Of a stretch of DNA of 64,000 bases, positions 36,681 through 45,500 are shown one piece after another (position 1 is the first letter of the stretch; every line of letters begins with the position of its first letter). Origin of the DNA: Buttiauxella selenatireducens (GTDB lineage Bacteria; Pseudomonadota; Gammaproteobacteria; Enterobacterales; Enterobacteriaceae). Both the position numbers and the translations under genes were made by a program. The notes below the pieces were generated by a model. It saw nothing but the letters and a program-made list of their open reading frames with translations, made no database searches and had not been told where the DNA came from. The DNA lies in contig NZ_CP133838.1 in the NCBI RefSeq assembly GCF_031432975.1, forward strand, positions 2,356,001 through 2,420,000, read 5' to 3'.

Positions 36681-36712
36681 CTCGCGTCCTGCTGGTCGCT
36701 AACAAGTAATTT

Positions 36713-36735
36713 AGGCCACTCCGGTGGCCTTTTTG
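36713..36735 (+). terminator. Terminator after the small secreted peptide
   Basis: The stem AGGCCAC / GTGGCCT has a 4-base loop and TTTTT after it. Confidence 0.9.
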
Positions 36736-36794
36736 ATGCATCACCCGTTGTGTGATTTATGCAAATCACCGCTCAGAATCCTTCTTCACTTAAC

Positions 36795-36836
36795 TTGATC
36801 GGTTTCCAATGATAGATATACTGTATATAAATACAG
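36795..36836 (+). promoter_or_regulatory. umuDC promoter with LexA (SOS) box
   Basis: The -35 TTGATC (36795-36800) and -10 TATACT (36817-36822) are 16 bases apart. CTGTATATAAATACAG (36821-36836) is a perfect CTG-N10-CAG LexA operator overlapping the -10. It lies 20 bases before the umuD start. Confidence 0.92.
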
Positions 36837-36856
36837 TATTATATAAAGGCTATCAT

Positions 36857-37276
36857 ATGGAATTTATCAACCCGGTCAGGCTACGCGCTGTTGCCACCCT
36901 CCCGTTATTCAGTGACCTGGTTCAGTGTGGTTTTCCATCACCGGCTCAGGATTACATCGAACAGCGTTTAGACATTCACGACCTTATTGTTAAGCATCCC
37001 AGTACAACGTATTTCGTGCGTGCTGCAGGTGACTCGATGATTGATGGAGGCATTAACGACACAGATTTATTGGTCGTGGATTGCTCCCGCGCAGCGGAAC
37101 ACAACGATATCGTGGTTGCGTCCGTTGGCGGTGAGTTCACGGTTAAACGTCTACAGCTTCGCCCGACGGTCCAGCTCAATCCCATGAATAGCGCGTATTC
37201 TCCGATTATGATCGGCAGTGAAGAGACACTCGATATTTTTGGGGTTGTCACATTCATCATCAAATCGACGAGCTGA
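36857..37276 (+). CDS. umuD: UmuD, autoproteolytic subunit of DNA polymerase V
   Basis: From ATG 36857 the 139 residues match UmuD. The cleavage site is [11 protein letters not shown] (Cys-Gly, about 24-25), the catalytic Ser is in [10 protein letters not shown] (about 60) and the Lys in FTVKRLQL (about 97). After RecA-stimulated cleavage, UmuD' dimers bind UmuC to form translesion polymerase V. The SOS box is directly upstream and umuC starts 2 bases after the stop. Upstream in-frame ATGs overlap the operator and are rejected. Confidence 0.95.
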   Translation: MEFINPVRLRAVATLPLFSDLVQCGFPSPAQDYIEQRLDIHDLIVKHPSTTYFVRAAGDSMIDGGINDTDLLVVDCSRAAEHNDIVVASVGGEFTVKRLQLRPTVQLNPMNSAYSPIMIGSEETLDIFGVVTFIIKSTS

Positions 37277-37278
37277 TA

Positions 37279-38547
37279 ATGTTTGCTCTGGTCGATGTAA
37301 ATTCGTTTTATGCAAGTTGCCAAACAGCTTTCAGACCTGACTTGAAAGGGAAGCCTGTGGTTGTCCTGAGTAATAACGATGGCTGTGTCATTGCGCGGTC
37401 AGCAGAAGCAAAAGCGATTGGTGTCAAAATGGGCGACCCGTATTTCAAACAGAAAGACTTGTTCAGGCGATACGGTGTTACCTGTTTCAGCTCTAACTAC
37501 GAGCTGTACGCTGATATGTCTGACAGGGTGATGACTACTCTCGAGGAGATGTCGCCACGTTGCGAAATTTACAGTATCGATGAAGCCTTCTGTGACCTGT
37601 CTGGGGTAAGGAACTGCAGGAACCTTGAGGATTTTGGCCGGGAAATCCGGTCCACGCTTTTGCTGCGCACCCATCTTACCGTTGGTGTCGGTATTGCTCA
37701 GACTAAGACACTGGCAAAGCTCGCTAATCATGCTGCTAAAAAATGGCAGCGGCAAACGGGCGGCGTCGTTGACCTTTCGAATCTTGAAAAGCAGCGCAAA
37801 CTGATGGCGTATTTCCCCGTTGATGAAGTGTGGGGGATTGGTCGGCGCATATCTAAAAAGCTGGAGGCTATGGGTATCAAAACCGTGTTGCAACTTGCCG
37901 ATACCGATATCCGATTTATCCGCAAACACTTCAATGTGGTCCTCGAGCGAACCGTTCGTGAGCTGCGTGGCGAACCCTGCCTTGAGCTCGAGGAGTTTGC
38001 ACCGACTAAGCAGGAGATTGTTTGCTCACGCTCATTCGGGGACCGGATCACTGACTACGAGCAAATGCGTCAGGCCATCTGTAGTTATGCATTCCGTGGG
38101 GCTGAGAAGCTTCGTGGAGAACATCAGTACTGCAGGTACATTTCGGCTTTCATCAAAACGAGTCCCTTTGCCCTGAATGAGCCATATTACGGGAATCAGG
38201 CCGCTGTGAAGCTGCTGACACCGACTCAGGATACAAGAGACATTATTGCTGCAGCGATACGTTGTCTGGACGTCATCTGGAAAGACGGATATCGGTATCA
38301 GAAAGCGGGGATCATGTTGGGTGACTTCTTCAGCCAGGGTGTAGCTCAGTTCAACTTGTTTGACGACAACGCGCCGAGGAAAAACAGTGCGGCGCTGATG
38401 GAAGTGTTGGATCACCTCAACCATGAGAATGGAAGAGGGGCGCTTTACTTTGCCGGGCAGGGTATCCAACAGCAATGGCAGATGAAAAGGGAAATGCTCT
38501 CTCCACGTTATACGACGAGGTGGTCTGATTTGCTGGTGGTTAGGTAA
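37279..38547 (+). CDS. umuC: UmuC, catalytic subunit of DNA polymerase V
   Basis: The Y-family polymerase of 422 residues, the family length, starts MFALVDVNSFYASCQ with the first catalytic Asp at 6. YSIDEAFCDLSG holds the second acidic pair (about 100). The helix-hairpin-helix, little finger and C-terminal UmuC-specific part are all present. No break is seen, so the prophage supplies a working mutagenic polymerase under LexA control, besides any chromosomal copy. Confidence 0.96.
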   Translation: MFALVDVNSFYASCQTAFRPDLKGKPVVVLSNNDGCVIARSAEAKAIGVKMGDPYFKQKDLFRRYGVTCFSSNYELYADMSDRVMTTLEEMSPRCEIYSIDEAFCDLSGVRNCRNLEDFGREIRSTLLLRTHLTVGVGIAQTKTLAKLANHAAKKWQRQTGGVVDLSNLEKQRKLMAYFPVDEVWGIGRRISKKLEAMGIKTVLQLADTDIRFIRKHFNVVLERTVRELRGEPCLELEEFAPTKQEIVCSRSFGDRITDYEQMRQAICSYAFRGAEKLRGEHQYCRYISAFIKTSPFALNEPYYGNQAAVKLLTPTQDTRDIIAAAIRCLDVIWKDGYRYQKAGIMLGDFFSQGVAQFNLFDDNAPRKNSAALMEVLDHLNHENGRGALYFAGQGIQQQWQMKREMLSPRYTTRWSDLLVVR

Positions 38548-38883
38548 TGGGGGAAATCTGTCCCCCTCCTACTACTAAATGCCAAAGAGAGTGAGACGTC
38601 TTACTGTCACTTTGTGTCAGACGCAAACGCTACTATCATTACGATATTTTTAATCAAATGAAGTATTTAAGTTTAGGGCTACTAAATCCCGACAGTTAAC
38701 TTAGGAATATTACGAGTTATAATAAATGTACCCATAAACAGATTGTGCCATTAGTCCATAAATTTTTTCAATGCACTGCTCTGTGCTATAATATTACTAA
38801 CAATGTATTATTAGTTTCATTTGACTTGACTTATCTATTTCTTCAGCTAGCTAGTGGTGGTCCCCAGCCCCTTTGGAGGAGTG
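38548..38883. other. 336-base AT-rich intergenic region
   Basis: There is no gene between umuC and the next membrane protein. A terminator-like hairpin is not clear. The last 20 bases hold TTTGGAGGAG, a strong ribosome site for the following gene. Confidence 0.35.
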
Positions 38884-39648
38884 ATGTCTTTTATTATTAA
38901 CTTAATGTTACTTGTTCTGGGGACCGCAAGTGCCCTTTCTGCATTTGGTGGCGAAACATGGAAAAAAAATGATGAGATGCTAATAAAGCGAATTACCCAT
39001 CGTGGATGGGTGGCTTTAATTTGCATGTTGTGTACACTAACCCTTGGAATAATTAAAGAGATAAAAAATACAAAAGCATCAGCCCAATCGATTGCAGAGC
39101 AAAAAGCCCTTAAGAAAAATCTAGATGAATCCAAACAAGAGCTTATTATTTTAACTAAGCAGTTGCGCGACACTCAAGGAAAACTCGCCTCAGTTGAGCC
39201 TAATATATTAAATGCGATGATTGTAGCTACCGCTGGAATTCGTCGTGAATTTGATTTTGCGACACCTACTTTAAATGGTGCTCATTCTCAAAAAGTAAAA
39301 TCTGGTAAAACATTTGGAGAGTTGTTTTTATATGGTGGGGATTTTATTGATTACCACATATTTTGTTCTGGGACGGAGGGGCGACGTAAAACGATAAATT
39401 CAGCCATGCCTATAATTGGTTTGGAAGTTGGTCAGACCTCTTACGATCTTGATAGTGAAGGCCGTGTAATGATTATTGGTCCAATAGGGCAGCCAATGCC
39501 GGTAGCAATTATAAACCCTGAAAGGGTTAAAGGGTGTAGTTTGAAGATATTAGTAGATTCAGCAGATAGAACTAGGCAAGACGCTCAACTCAAACCGTTA
39601 ATTAAAATGATTTTAGATGCAAAGTCTAATATATCAAGCATCAAGTAA
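38884..39648 (+). CDS. Membrane-anchored coiled-coil protein, unknown
   Basis: ATG 38884, with GGAGG six bases upstream, encodes 254 residues. There are two spans (about 2-17 and 36-53), a coiled coil (about 60-115, AEQKALKKNLDESKQELIIL), and a soluble end of beta type (about 130-250). The layout of two N-terminal spans, coil and C-terminal domain resembles the 34779-35666 gene, though the sequences differ. No family is recognised. AT-rich, so probably acquired cargo. Confidence 0.6.
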   Translation: MSFIINLMLLVLGTASALSAFGGETWKKNDEMLIKRITHRGWVALICMLCTLTLGIIKEIKNTKASAQSIAEQKALKKNLDESKQELIILTKQLRDTQGKLASVEPNILNAMIVATAGIRREFDFATPTLNGAHSQKVKSGKTFGELFLYGGDFIDYHIFCSGTEGRRKTINSAMPIIGLEVGQTSYDLDSEGRVMIIGPIGQPMPVAIINPERVKGCSLKILVDSADRTRQDAQLKPLIKMILDAKSNISSIK

Positions 39649-39745
39649 GTTATATTCTATTGGTTTTTAAGTTAAGCTCAAACCCAAAAGTTATGTTCGT
39701 TCATCGCTTAATGCGGATATTTCGCCCCCCCCTATACGTCCACTT

Positions 39746-39771
39746 CGTGCCAGAAGCGGACGTTGCTAACA
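39746..39771. repeat. Dispersed short repeat (GTGCCAGAAGCGGACGTTGC), one of three copies
   Basis: CGTGCCAGAAGCGGACGTTG (39746-39765) is closely matched by TTGCCAGAGCGGACATTGCT (34281-34300) and CGTGCCAAAAGCGAACGTAG (40296-40315). All three end in GCTAA and lie between genes of the cargo island. The flank GTCCACTT just before this copy is nearly complementary to AAGCGGAC, so it can fold. Confidence 0.55.
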
Positions 39772-39819
39772 TATATCTGAATCAATCGGTGGGGAGTAGA
39801 TCAGTTAATCTGTTCATAC

Positions 39820-40158
39820 CTAATAACCTCTAACAGCCAATACAACTCCACCGATGATACAAAGAACAATGACCCATAGAATGGCTGGCATTGGATTGCC
39901 ATTCTTAGCTTCAGATGCCAGATACGCATTAAACTCTTTTTTGCTTTGTCTGCGGCTATGAGCTGTTGAAAAATTATGTTGCCCTAAAGGAACTGTTCCA
40001 GACTCAACATATTGTTTCGCTGCTGCTAGCGTGGAAACAGGTCCAAAATCATGAGCACCATTAACATCAACAACAAGCCATCCTGAGCTATTTTTTACAA
40101 TAAAACGCCCATCATCTACTGTGTACTGCCCGGCCTGAATTCTAGTCACCTTAGCCAA
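39820..40158 (-). CDS. C-tail-anchored small membrane protein, unknown
   Basis: The 112-residue protein has a soluble beta-rich front (MAKVTRIQAGQYTVDDGRFI ... SSGWLVVDVNG), a basic linker and one C-terminal span (PAILWVIVLCIIGGVVLAV). It begins with a Met after a GGAG-type site. No family is recognised. It lies downstream of, and on the same strand as, the 300-residue Gly-rich protein and the HNH nuclease, but 190 bases away. Confidence 0.6.
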   Translation of the reverse strand: MAKVTRIQAGQYTVDDGRFIVKNSSGWLVVDVNGAHDFGPVSTLAAAKQYVESGTVPLGQHNFSTAHSRRQSKKEFNAYLASEAKNGNPMPAILWVIVLCIIGGVVLAVRGY

Positions 40159-40350
40159 TGTTTACTCCTGGTTGCTAATTGCCTATAACCCTACTGTGCA
40201 CTGATAACACTTTACTACATGATCCCTTCGCCACATTGGGCATACAGTCAATTCTGTCCACCGCAGGTTGCTTTTGACGCTTCCAACAGCCCCCTCGTGC
40301 CAAAAGCGAACGTAGCTAAGCCCGCACTGTATTAATTATAGGTGTTCGGG

Positions 40351-41253
40351 TCACGTGTTCTCGTTTTGGAAGAAACTTAAAAACTGAACGGTTTGCTGAT
40401 TCATGGTTTCGATGACCGCCAGATGCTCAGTTTTTTTCCACTTAATGCCGATGATGTGCAGCAAATCACGATAAAAAACACTGAATTTCCCCCATGGGTA
40501 AAGGATCGCTAATCCGTTATCCATTTGTTCCAACCATGTGTGGCAATGGCTATTTAATTGAATGGTGTACGTTAGTACGTCGTTATATTGCTTCTCGAGT
40601 TCTGGTTTTAGTGCGCGCAATTTTTCATGCTCTTGTTCAACGAGCGCTTCTTGGTCCTGAAAGGCGCGAGCTTTGCTCCAGGCACCTTTCGCTGCAAAAT
40701 AGATTATCGGCGCCGCGACGATCCCCCCCAGTACCAACATACCGCCGCTCATTCCCGCTCCGCCAGCAGCGAGCGCACCACCTCCGAACCAGGCAAGTGT
40801 CGCATTGGTTGCTGCTACACCTGACAACGTGCCGATGGCCGTACCCGTGGACGCGGTGCCAATGGCTGATACAAGCGCCCATGCACCCAATGCCATTGAG
40901 CCACCTACAATCCCACCAAATCCCACGCTGAGTACACCGGAATACTGTTGATTAAATCGCTCTATACTTTGCGAAGCTCGCATTGTTGGTCGGGACTGTT
41001 TGTCGAGAGAGATAGAAGTGGTTTCTAACACTTGTTCTATATGCTCCAGTCTGGCTTTTACTTTTTTTAGCGTGTCACCCAACTCACTAATACGATTATC
41101 AATTTTGTTTTTTATTCGCGTTACTTCGTCATGCGTTATTTTATAGTAAGCATGAGTGGATTCGAAACTTGCTTTCGCATGCTCTAATTCCAGCGATCCA
41201 CCGAGTGTGACAATAGCATTCGCGGTGCGAAGCCCTGCTTTTAATAATCCCAT
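40351..41253 (-). CDS. Coiled-coil protein with long Gly/Ala-rich hydrophobic segment, unknown
   Basis: The 300 residues have an N-terminal coiled coil (about 35-90, TRIKNKIDNRISELGDTLKK). Then comes a Gly/Ala-rich hydrophobic block (about 105-190) with glycine-zipper spacing (GFGGIVGGSMALGAW, AWFGGGALAAGGAGMSGG). A second coil follows (about 195-235) with a mixed end. Such blocks occur in membrane-inserting or pore-forming proteins. It starts 16 bases after the HNH-nuclease gene on the same strand, so they form a two-gene operon. A membrane effector partnered with the nuclease is a possible reading, not proven. Confidence 0.65.
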   Translation of the reverse strand: MGLLKAGLRTANAIVTLGGSLELEHAKASFESTHAYYKITHDEVTRIKNKIDNRISELGDTLKKVKARLEHIEQVLETTSISLDKQSRPTMRASQSIERFNQQYSGVLSVGFGGIVGGSMALGAWALVSAIGTASTGTAIGTLSGVAATNATLAWFGGGALAAGGAGMSGGMLVLGGIVAAPIIYFAAKGAWSKARAFQDQEALVEQEHEKLRALKPELEKQYNDVLTYTIQLNSHCHTWLEQMDNGLAILYPWGKFSVFYRDLLHIIGIKWKKTEHLAVIETMNQQTVQFLSFFQNENT

Positions 41254-41269
41254 GCTGTGCCTTGTCTGG

Positions 41270-42241
41270 TTAAACTTGGATTGCTTTTATTATTAGGTGT
41301 AAAGGGCCATACATTTCAGTAAATCTTTTCCACCGTTCGACAAGAGCTCCACGATTAACTTTGTACGCAACATGCAATTTTTTCCCATGATACCTTGTGT
41401 ATTCTTTATCTTGGATCTGCGGAGCAAAGTAAATAAGGAACGAGTCCGGTTCGATAGAAAATAGATCCAGATCGTACAAAGTGTGCATGTCACAACGTAG
41501 TAATAGCCCATTGCTTATGTGGTTGTGTGTATCATTTTTGTATGCCGTGATATGCGCAGCTTCAAGGATATCAACGATTGCACAATTACTAACTGCACAT
41601 TGAGCCGCTTGGGTTATCAAACTGTCACGAAATGCTTTTTGCCCGCGTCGTTGCTTAATTTGCCGGATAACTGCTTTTCTCTGATCTTCTGCCTCGAGAG
41701 TAGTATCATCACTGTCCGCTTCGGTAGGAGCCAATTGAATTATATCGCCAAACAGATTACTTGCCCATTCGAAATTAATTTCTTGAATTGAACTCTGAAC
41801 GTTGTAGCGTAGAGTGTTTGATATTAAATCTGTTATGGACACAGAGTTAATGGGCTTGTAGTTTTTTTTATATTCAGCTTTAAATTCCACCGCGGAAGTG
41901 TCTTCTGCATTAGGGCGATTAAATTCATGCCCATTGCTGCAGCGCCACTCTGGCTTTTTAAATTTTCGATGAGTTAACTTTGCTGGTGTGCAATTTTCAT
42001 GTGGGCACCGGTTACGAATTTTTATGTATGAAGATGATGATAAACTGTCTATAACTGATATCCCTAGGATATTTTTTCTATCCGTTATTATGACAATATC
42101 ACCTTTTTTTACCTGTTTATGGTTTGGGACAAAGTTGTCATATCTGTAAAAACTAGTTGAGTCGTCTTGATAACCATTATTCCCAAAGTACCGGAGATCA
42201 TCCTGACCAACTGCTTTAAAAGACCATGCCTTTTGATTCAT
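41270..42241 (-). CDS. HNH endonuclease with PUA/EVE-like N-terminus, candidate type IV restriction enzyme
   Basis: The 323 residues end in an HNH domain: CAVSNCAIVDILEAAHI (about 215-231, His 230), ISNGLLLRCDMHTLYDLDLF (Asn 244, His 253). This is the HNH type seen in modification-dependent enzymes. The front (about 1-70, KKGDIVIITDRKNILGISVI) looks like a PUA/EVE barrel that could read modified bases. A Cys/His knuckle lies between (CPHENC ... CSNGHEF, about 79-105). Parts are seen in sequence; the restriction role is inferred from the family layout. Confidence 0.75.
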   Translation of the reverse strand: MNQKAWSFKAVGQDDLRYFGNNGYQDDSTSFYRYDNFVPNHKQVKKGDIVIITDRKNILGISVIDSLSSSSYIKIRNRCPHENCTPAKLTHRKFKKPEWRCSNGHEFNRPNAEDTSAVEFKAEYKKNYKPINSVSITDLISNTLRYNVQSSIQEINFEWASNLFGDIIQLAPTEADSDDTTLEAEDQRKAVIRQIKQRRGQKAFRDSLITQAAQCAVSNCAIVDILEAAHITAYKNDTHNHISNGLLLRCDMHTLYDLDLFSIEPDSFLIYFAPQIQDKEYTRYHGKKLHVAYKVNRGALVERWKRFTEMYGPLHLIIKAIQV

Positions 42242-42582
42242 CCTGCTGATTCCATCATAAAAGTAGCAGTTGAATCATAAAACAATAATTAGTTGATGAA
42301 AACATGCAGTTCATCGCTTCAGCTTCAGTAGCTTAGTATCCATGACCATTAATGATAAGCCCCAACTTCCGCTCCTCGCTCATATCGGTCCTTCGACTCT
42401 TGCATACTGGTTGTACTGCGCAAGAGCAGATATAACAAACAACATCGTTAGGAAGCTAGTCATCTTAGATAAATGATGTTGGTGGTTTTCGTAGAAGTGT
42501 TCCAACGGACATTCTTTGCCACATTGGTTAGACTACGTACTACTTTTGGCTATGGTCGTAATATTTTTACTAAGGTTCAAGT
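42242..42582. other. Divergent promoter region between HNH nuclease and STAND gene
   Basis: 341 bases lie between two divergent genes of the defence block. TTGCCACATTGGTTAG near 42517-42532 resembles CGCCACATTGGGCAT at 40231-40245, another short repeated phrase of the island. A promoter could not be fixed with confidence. Confidence 0.35.
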
Positions 42583-45500
42583 GTGGCAATCTTTGATATT
42601 GAAAAAGACGAATTACTACGCCTCTCTGATACTCATCTAGAGGAGTTGATTGCTCGCCTCGCTGAAGCCGAGGTAGCCGCCAATGGCCATAGCCCTGCGT
42701 GTGTAAATTGGTCTGGCTCAATCACTGCTCCCGATGGAGGAATTGATATTCATGTTCAGGTTCCAGTCGATCAACTGAGTACTGGGTTTATCGAAAGACC
42801 TGACACGATCCTACAGGCGAAGAAACATAAGATGGCAAAGGCTGCTATCGAGAAGGAAATGGGTACCGGTAAAGAACTGTCATCGACGATTTCAGAGCAA
42901 GCTACAAGGCAAGGCAGTTACATCATTGTCAGCTTAGGTGATGATTGTTCTCCGCTAGGAAAAGCGGAGCGTCTCAAAGCAATGCGGGATGCTGTGAAAG
43001 ATGATCCCAATAAAAGCAATATTCATCTTGATTTCTACGACCGCTCCAAACTCATTCAATGGTTACGCCAGCACCCGTCGGTTATGCTCTGGGTAAAAGC
43101 TAAACTCGGTCTAGGCTCTTCCGGTTGGCAACCATACGGCGCATGGAGCAACCCACCACAAGGTGTTGTGGATACATTGATTTCAGCCCCTGGTGTTACG
43201 ATTTCTTTGCCACCAGGAAAGGGACAAAAACTCAATATAGATGATGCAATCGGCCCAATGCGAGCACTTATTAGTGCTACTCATAAGGCCGTTCGCATTA
43301 CAGGACTCTCCGGAGTTGGGAAGACTAGGATCGTTCAAGCACTCTTCGATGAAACTATTGGAACAGATGCCCTTGACCGAACGCTAGCTGTTTATGTCGA
43401 TACTGGCGCTGAACCTGAACCCTCCGCAACGGCAATGCTGGACAGGCTTATTGCAGAGGGCAGACGTGCCATTATGATCCTCGATAATTGCCCATCAGAA
43501 TTACACTCTTCGCTTGCTAGTAAAGTCTCAGCTGCGGGCAGAGAGGTCAGGCTCATCACTATTGAGTACGACATAAGAGACGACAAACCTCAAACGACCG
43601 AGGTCATCCATATTGAGGCTGTTGGACCAGAGTTGGCCGAACAGCTTCTGACCCGTCGTTTCAACGGTATCGGTCAAAACAATGTACGTCGGATTGCCGA
43701 GTTTGCTGATGGGAATGCAAGGGTATCCTTGGCAATTGCTGAACGGGTTGAGGAGGGGGAGAGTTTGGCTCAGCTTTCTGACACGCAATTGTTTAACCGC
43801 CTGTTTGAACAGCGCAATCATCCTGATGGTGATTTACGAGAGCAAGCTGAAATATTGTCTTTGGTATATTCGTTCCCGATCTCACCCTTTGACTCGGGTC
43901 CTAATGAATTGGATGTATTGGGCTCGCTCATTGGACAAACCAGTAACCAATTGTACCGAGCAGCCAGTAAGCTGTTAGTCCGCCAAATTGTGCAGAAAAG
44001 GGCTCATTGGAGGGCTATTCTGCCCCAAGCTATTGCGAATAAATTGGCAGCTTCTGCACTTGATAATATTCCAATTAGCCAGCTCAGGGAGACTTTTGAA
44101 GCCACTGGTAGACAACGCTTATTAATGTCGTTTGCACACAGGTTAGGGCTATTACACGACCATCCCGTAGCTACAGAGATCGTTGAAGCTTGGTTACAGC
44201 CTGAAGGACTGTTGGGGCGGATAACGAAGTTAGACGACATCTCGTTTCGAATGCTGAATTATATCGGCCCGGTTGCCCCTGAAGCATTACTCGATCGGCT
44301 CAATGCAGAGCTTACTTCATCGAATTTTGAAGGTATGGAGGCGGGTTACAATCCACGGCGGACGAGCATACTCAATCTTTTGCAGTTATTGGCATATGAA
44401 TCGCATGATTTTAAACGGAGTGTCAGGCTCTTAATCCGTTTAGCAGATTGCGATAACGTGAGCAAAAACAATGATTATGCTCAGAATAAGATCACGAGGT
44501 TTTACCAGGCGTATTTGTCAGGAACACACGCCTCTTTGGAACAACGTGTTGCGATCATGAATGAATGCCTTGCATCAGACATCGCCGGGCGTAGATCTCT
44601 AGGCGTTAAAATGCTTGAAACTGCTCTTGGCGGGCCACGGTGGACAGGATTCGGGGTAAATGAGTTTGGTGCTCGACCAAGAGATTATGGATTTCGTCCC
44701 AACTACAATGAACTTGCTGAGTGGCGCAGCGCCTTCATTGACGTTGCGGTGAGATTAGGAACCTCCGGTATCCCCGATTTTGAAGACGATGCGAGGATGA
44801 TCCTAGCTAATAAGTTTCAAGCGATATGGCGCCAGGAAGCCATGAGGGTAAAACTTATTGATGCGGCCCGCACATTACACGCCTACCGTCCATGGGGGGA
44901 AGGTTGGAAAGCTGTCCGCTCAACGATTTATTTTCTTCATACCAAGAATGTGAATAGGGAAGGTTTAGAGCCATTACCGGATATGCTCGCCGTATTGGAG
45001 AGAGAATTAGAACCTACTGATTTGATTCCGAAAATAATGGCTTATGTGCTTTGTAAGGGACGTGATTATTGGGCACTAAGTTCCGATTTTGCTCATGATG
45101 AGCCTAATAAATTGAGTAAAATTAGAGAGCATCTTCAAGATAAAGCATTCCTGCTGGGTCAGGACTTTGCGGCATCCAGCTATAAACTTGATGAGTTGGG
45201 CCCGAACCTATTCTTAAGTGATGGGATGCCATATCGCACTGCATTTGGTCGGGGCTTAGCGAAAGGAGCACACGACCTGCGAGTTAATTGGACGCAACTC
45301 ATCGTTCAATTGGATCTGCAACCTACTTCACTCAAAGATTTTTCGGTCATTTGCGGTTACATTGAAGAGTCTGATTCTATTGATTCAGAATTAGCGCAGG
45401 AGCTGCTTGAACAGTGTGCGCAGCATTCTGAACTTCGACGCGTATTAGTCAACTTGCACCCCAGGAGAGCATTCACTGAAATCGACTTGGATCGCTGTAT

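Noticed and set aside
36809-36856. Earlier ATG for umuD
   Set aside because: It lies upstream of and across the LexA box and -10, and gives residues unlike UmuD; ATG 36857 matches the family.
40494-40931. 145-residue plus-strand frame opposite the Gly-rich protein
   Set aside because: Arg/Ser/Pro-rich composition is the usual antisense shadow of a Gly/Ala-rich gene.
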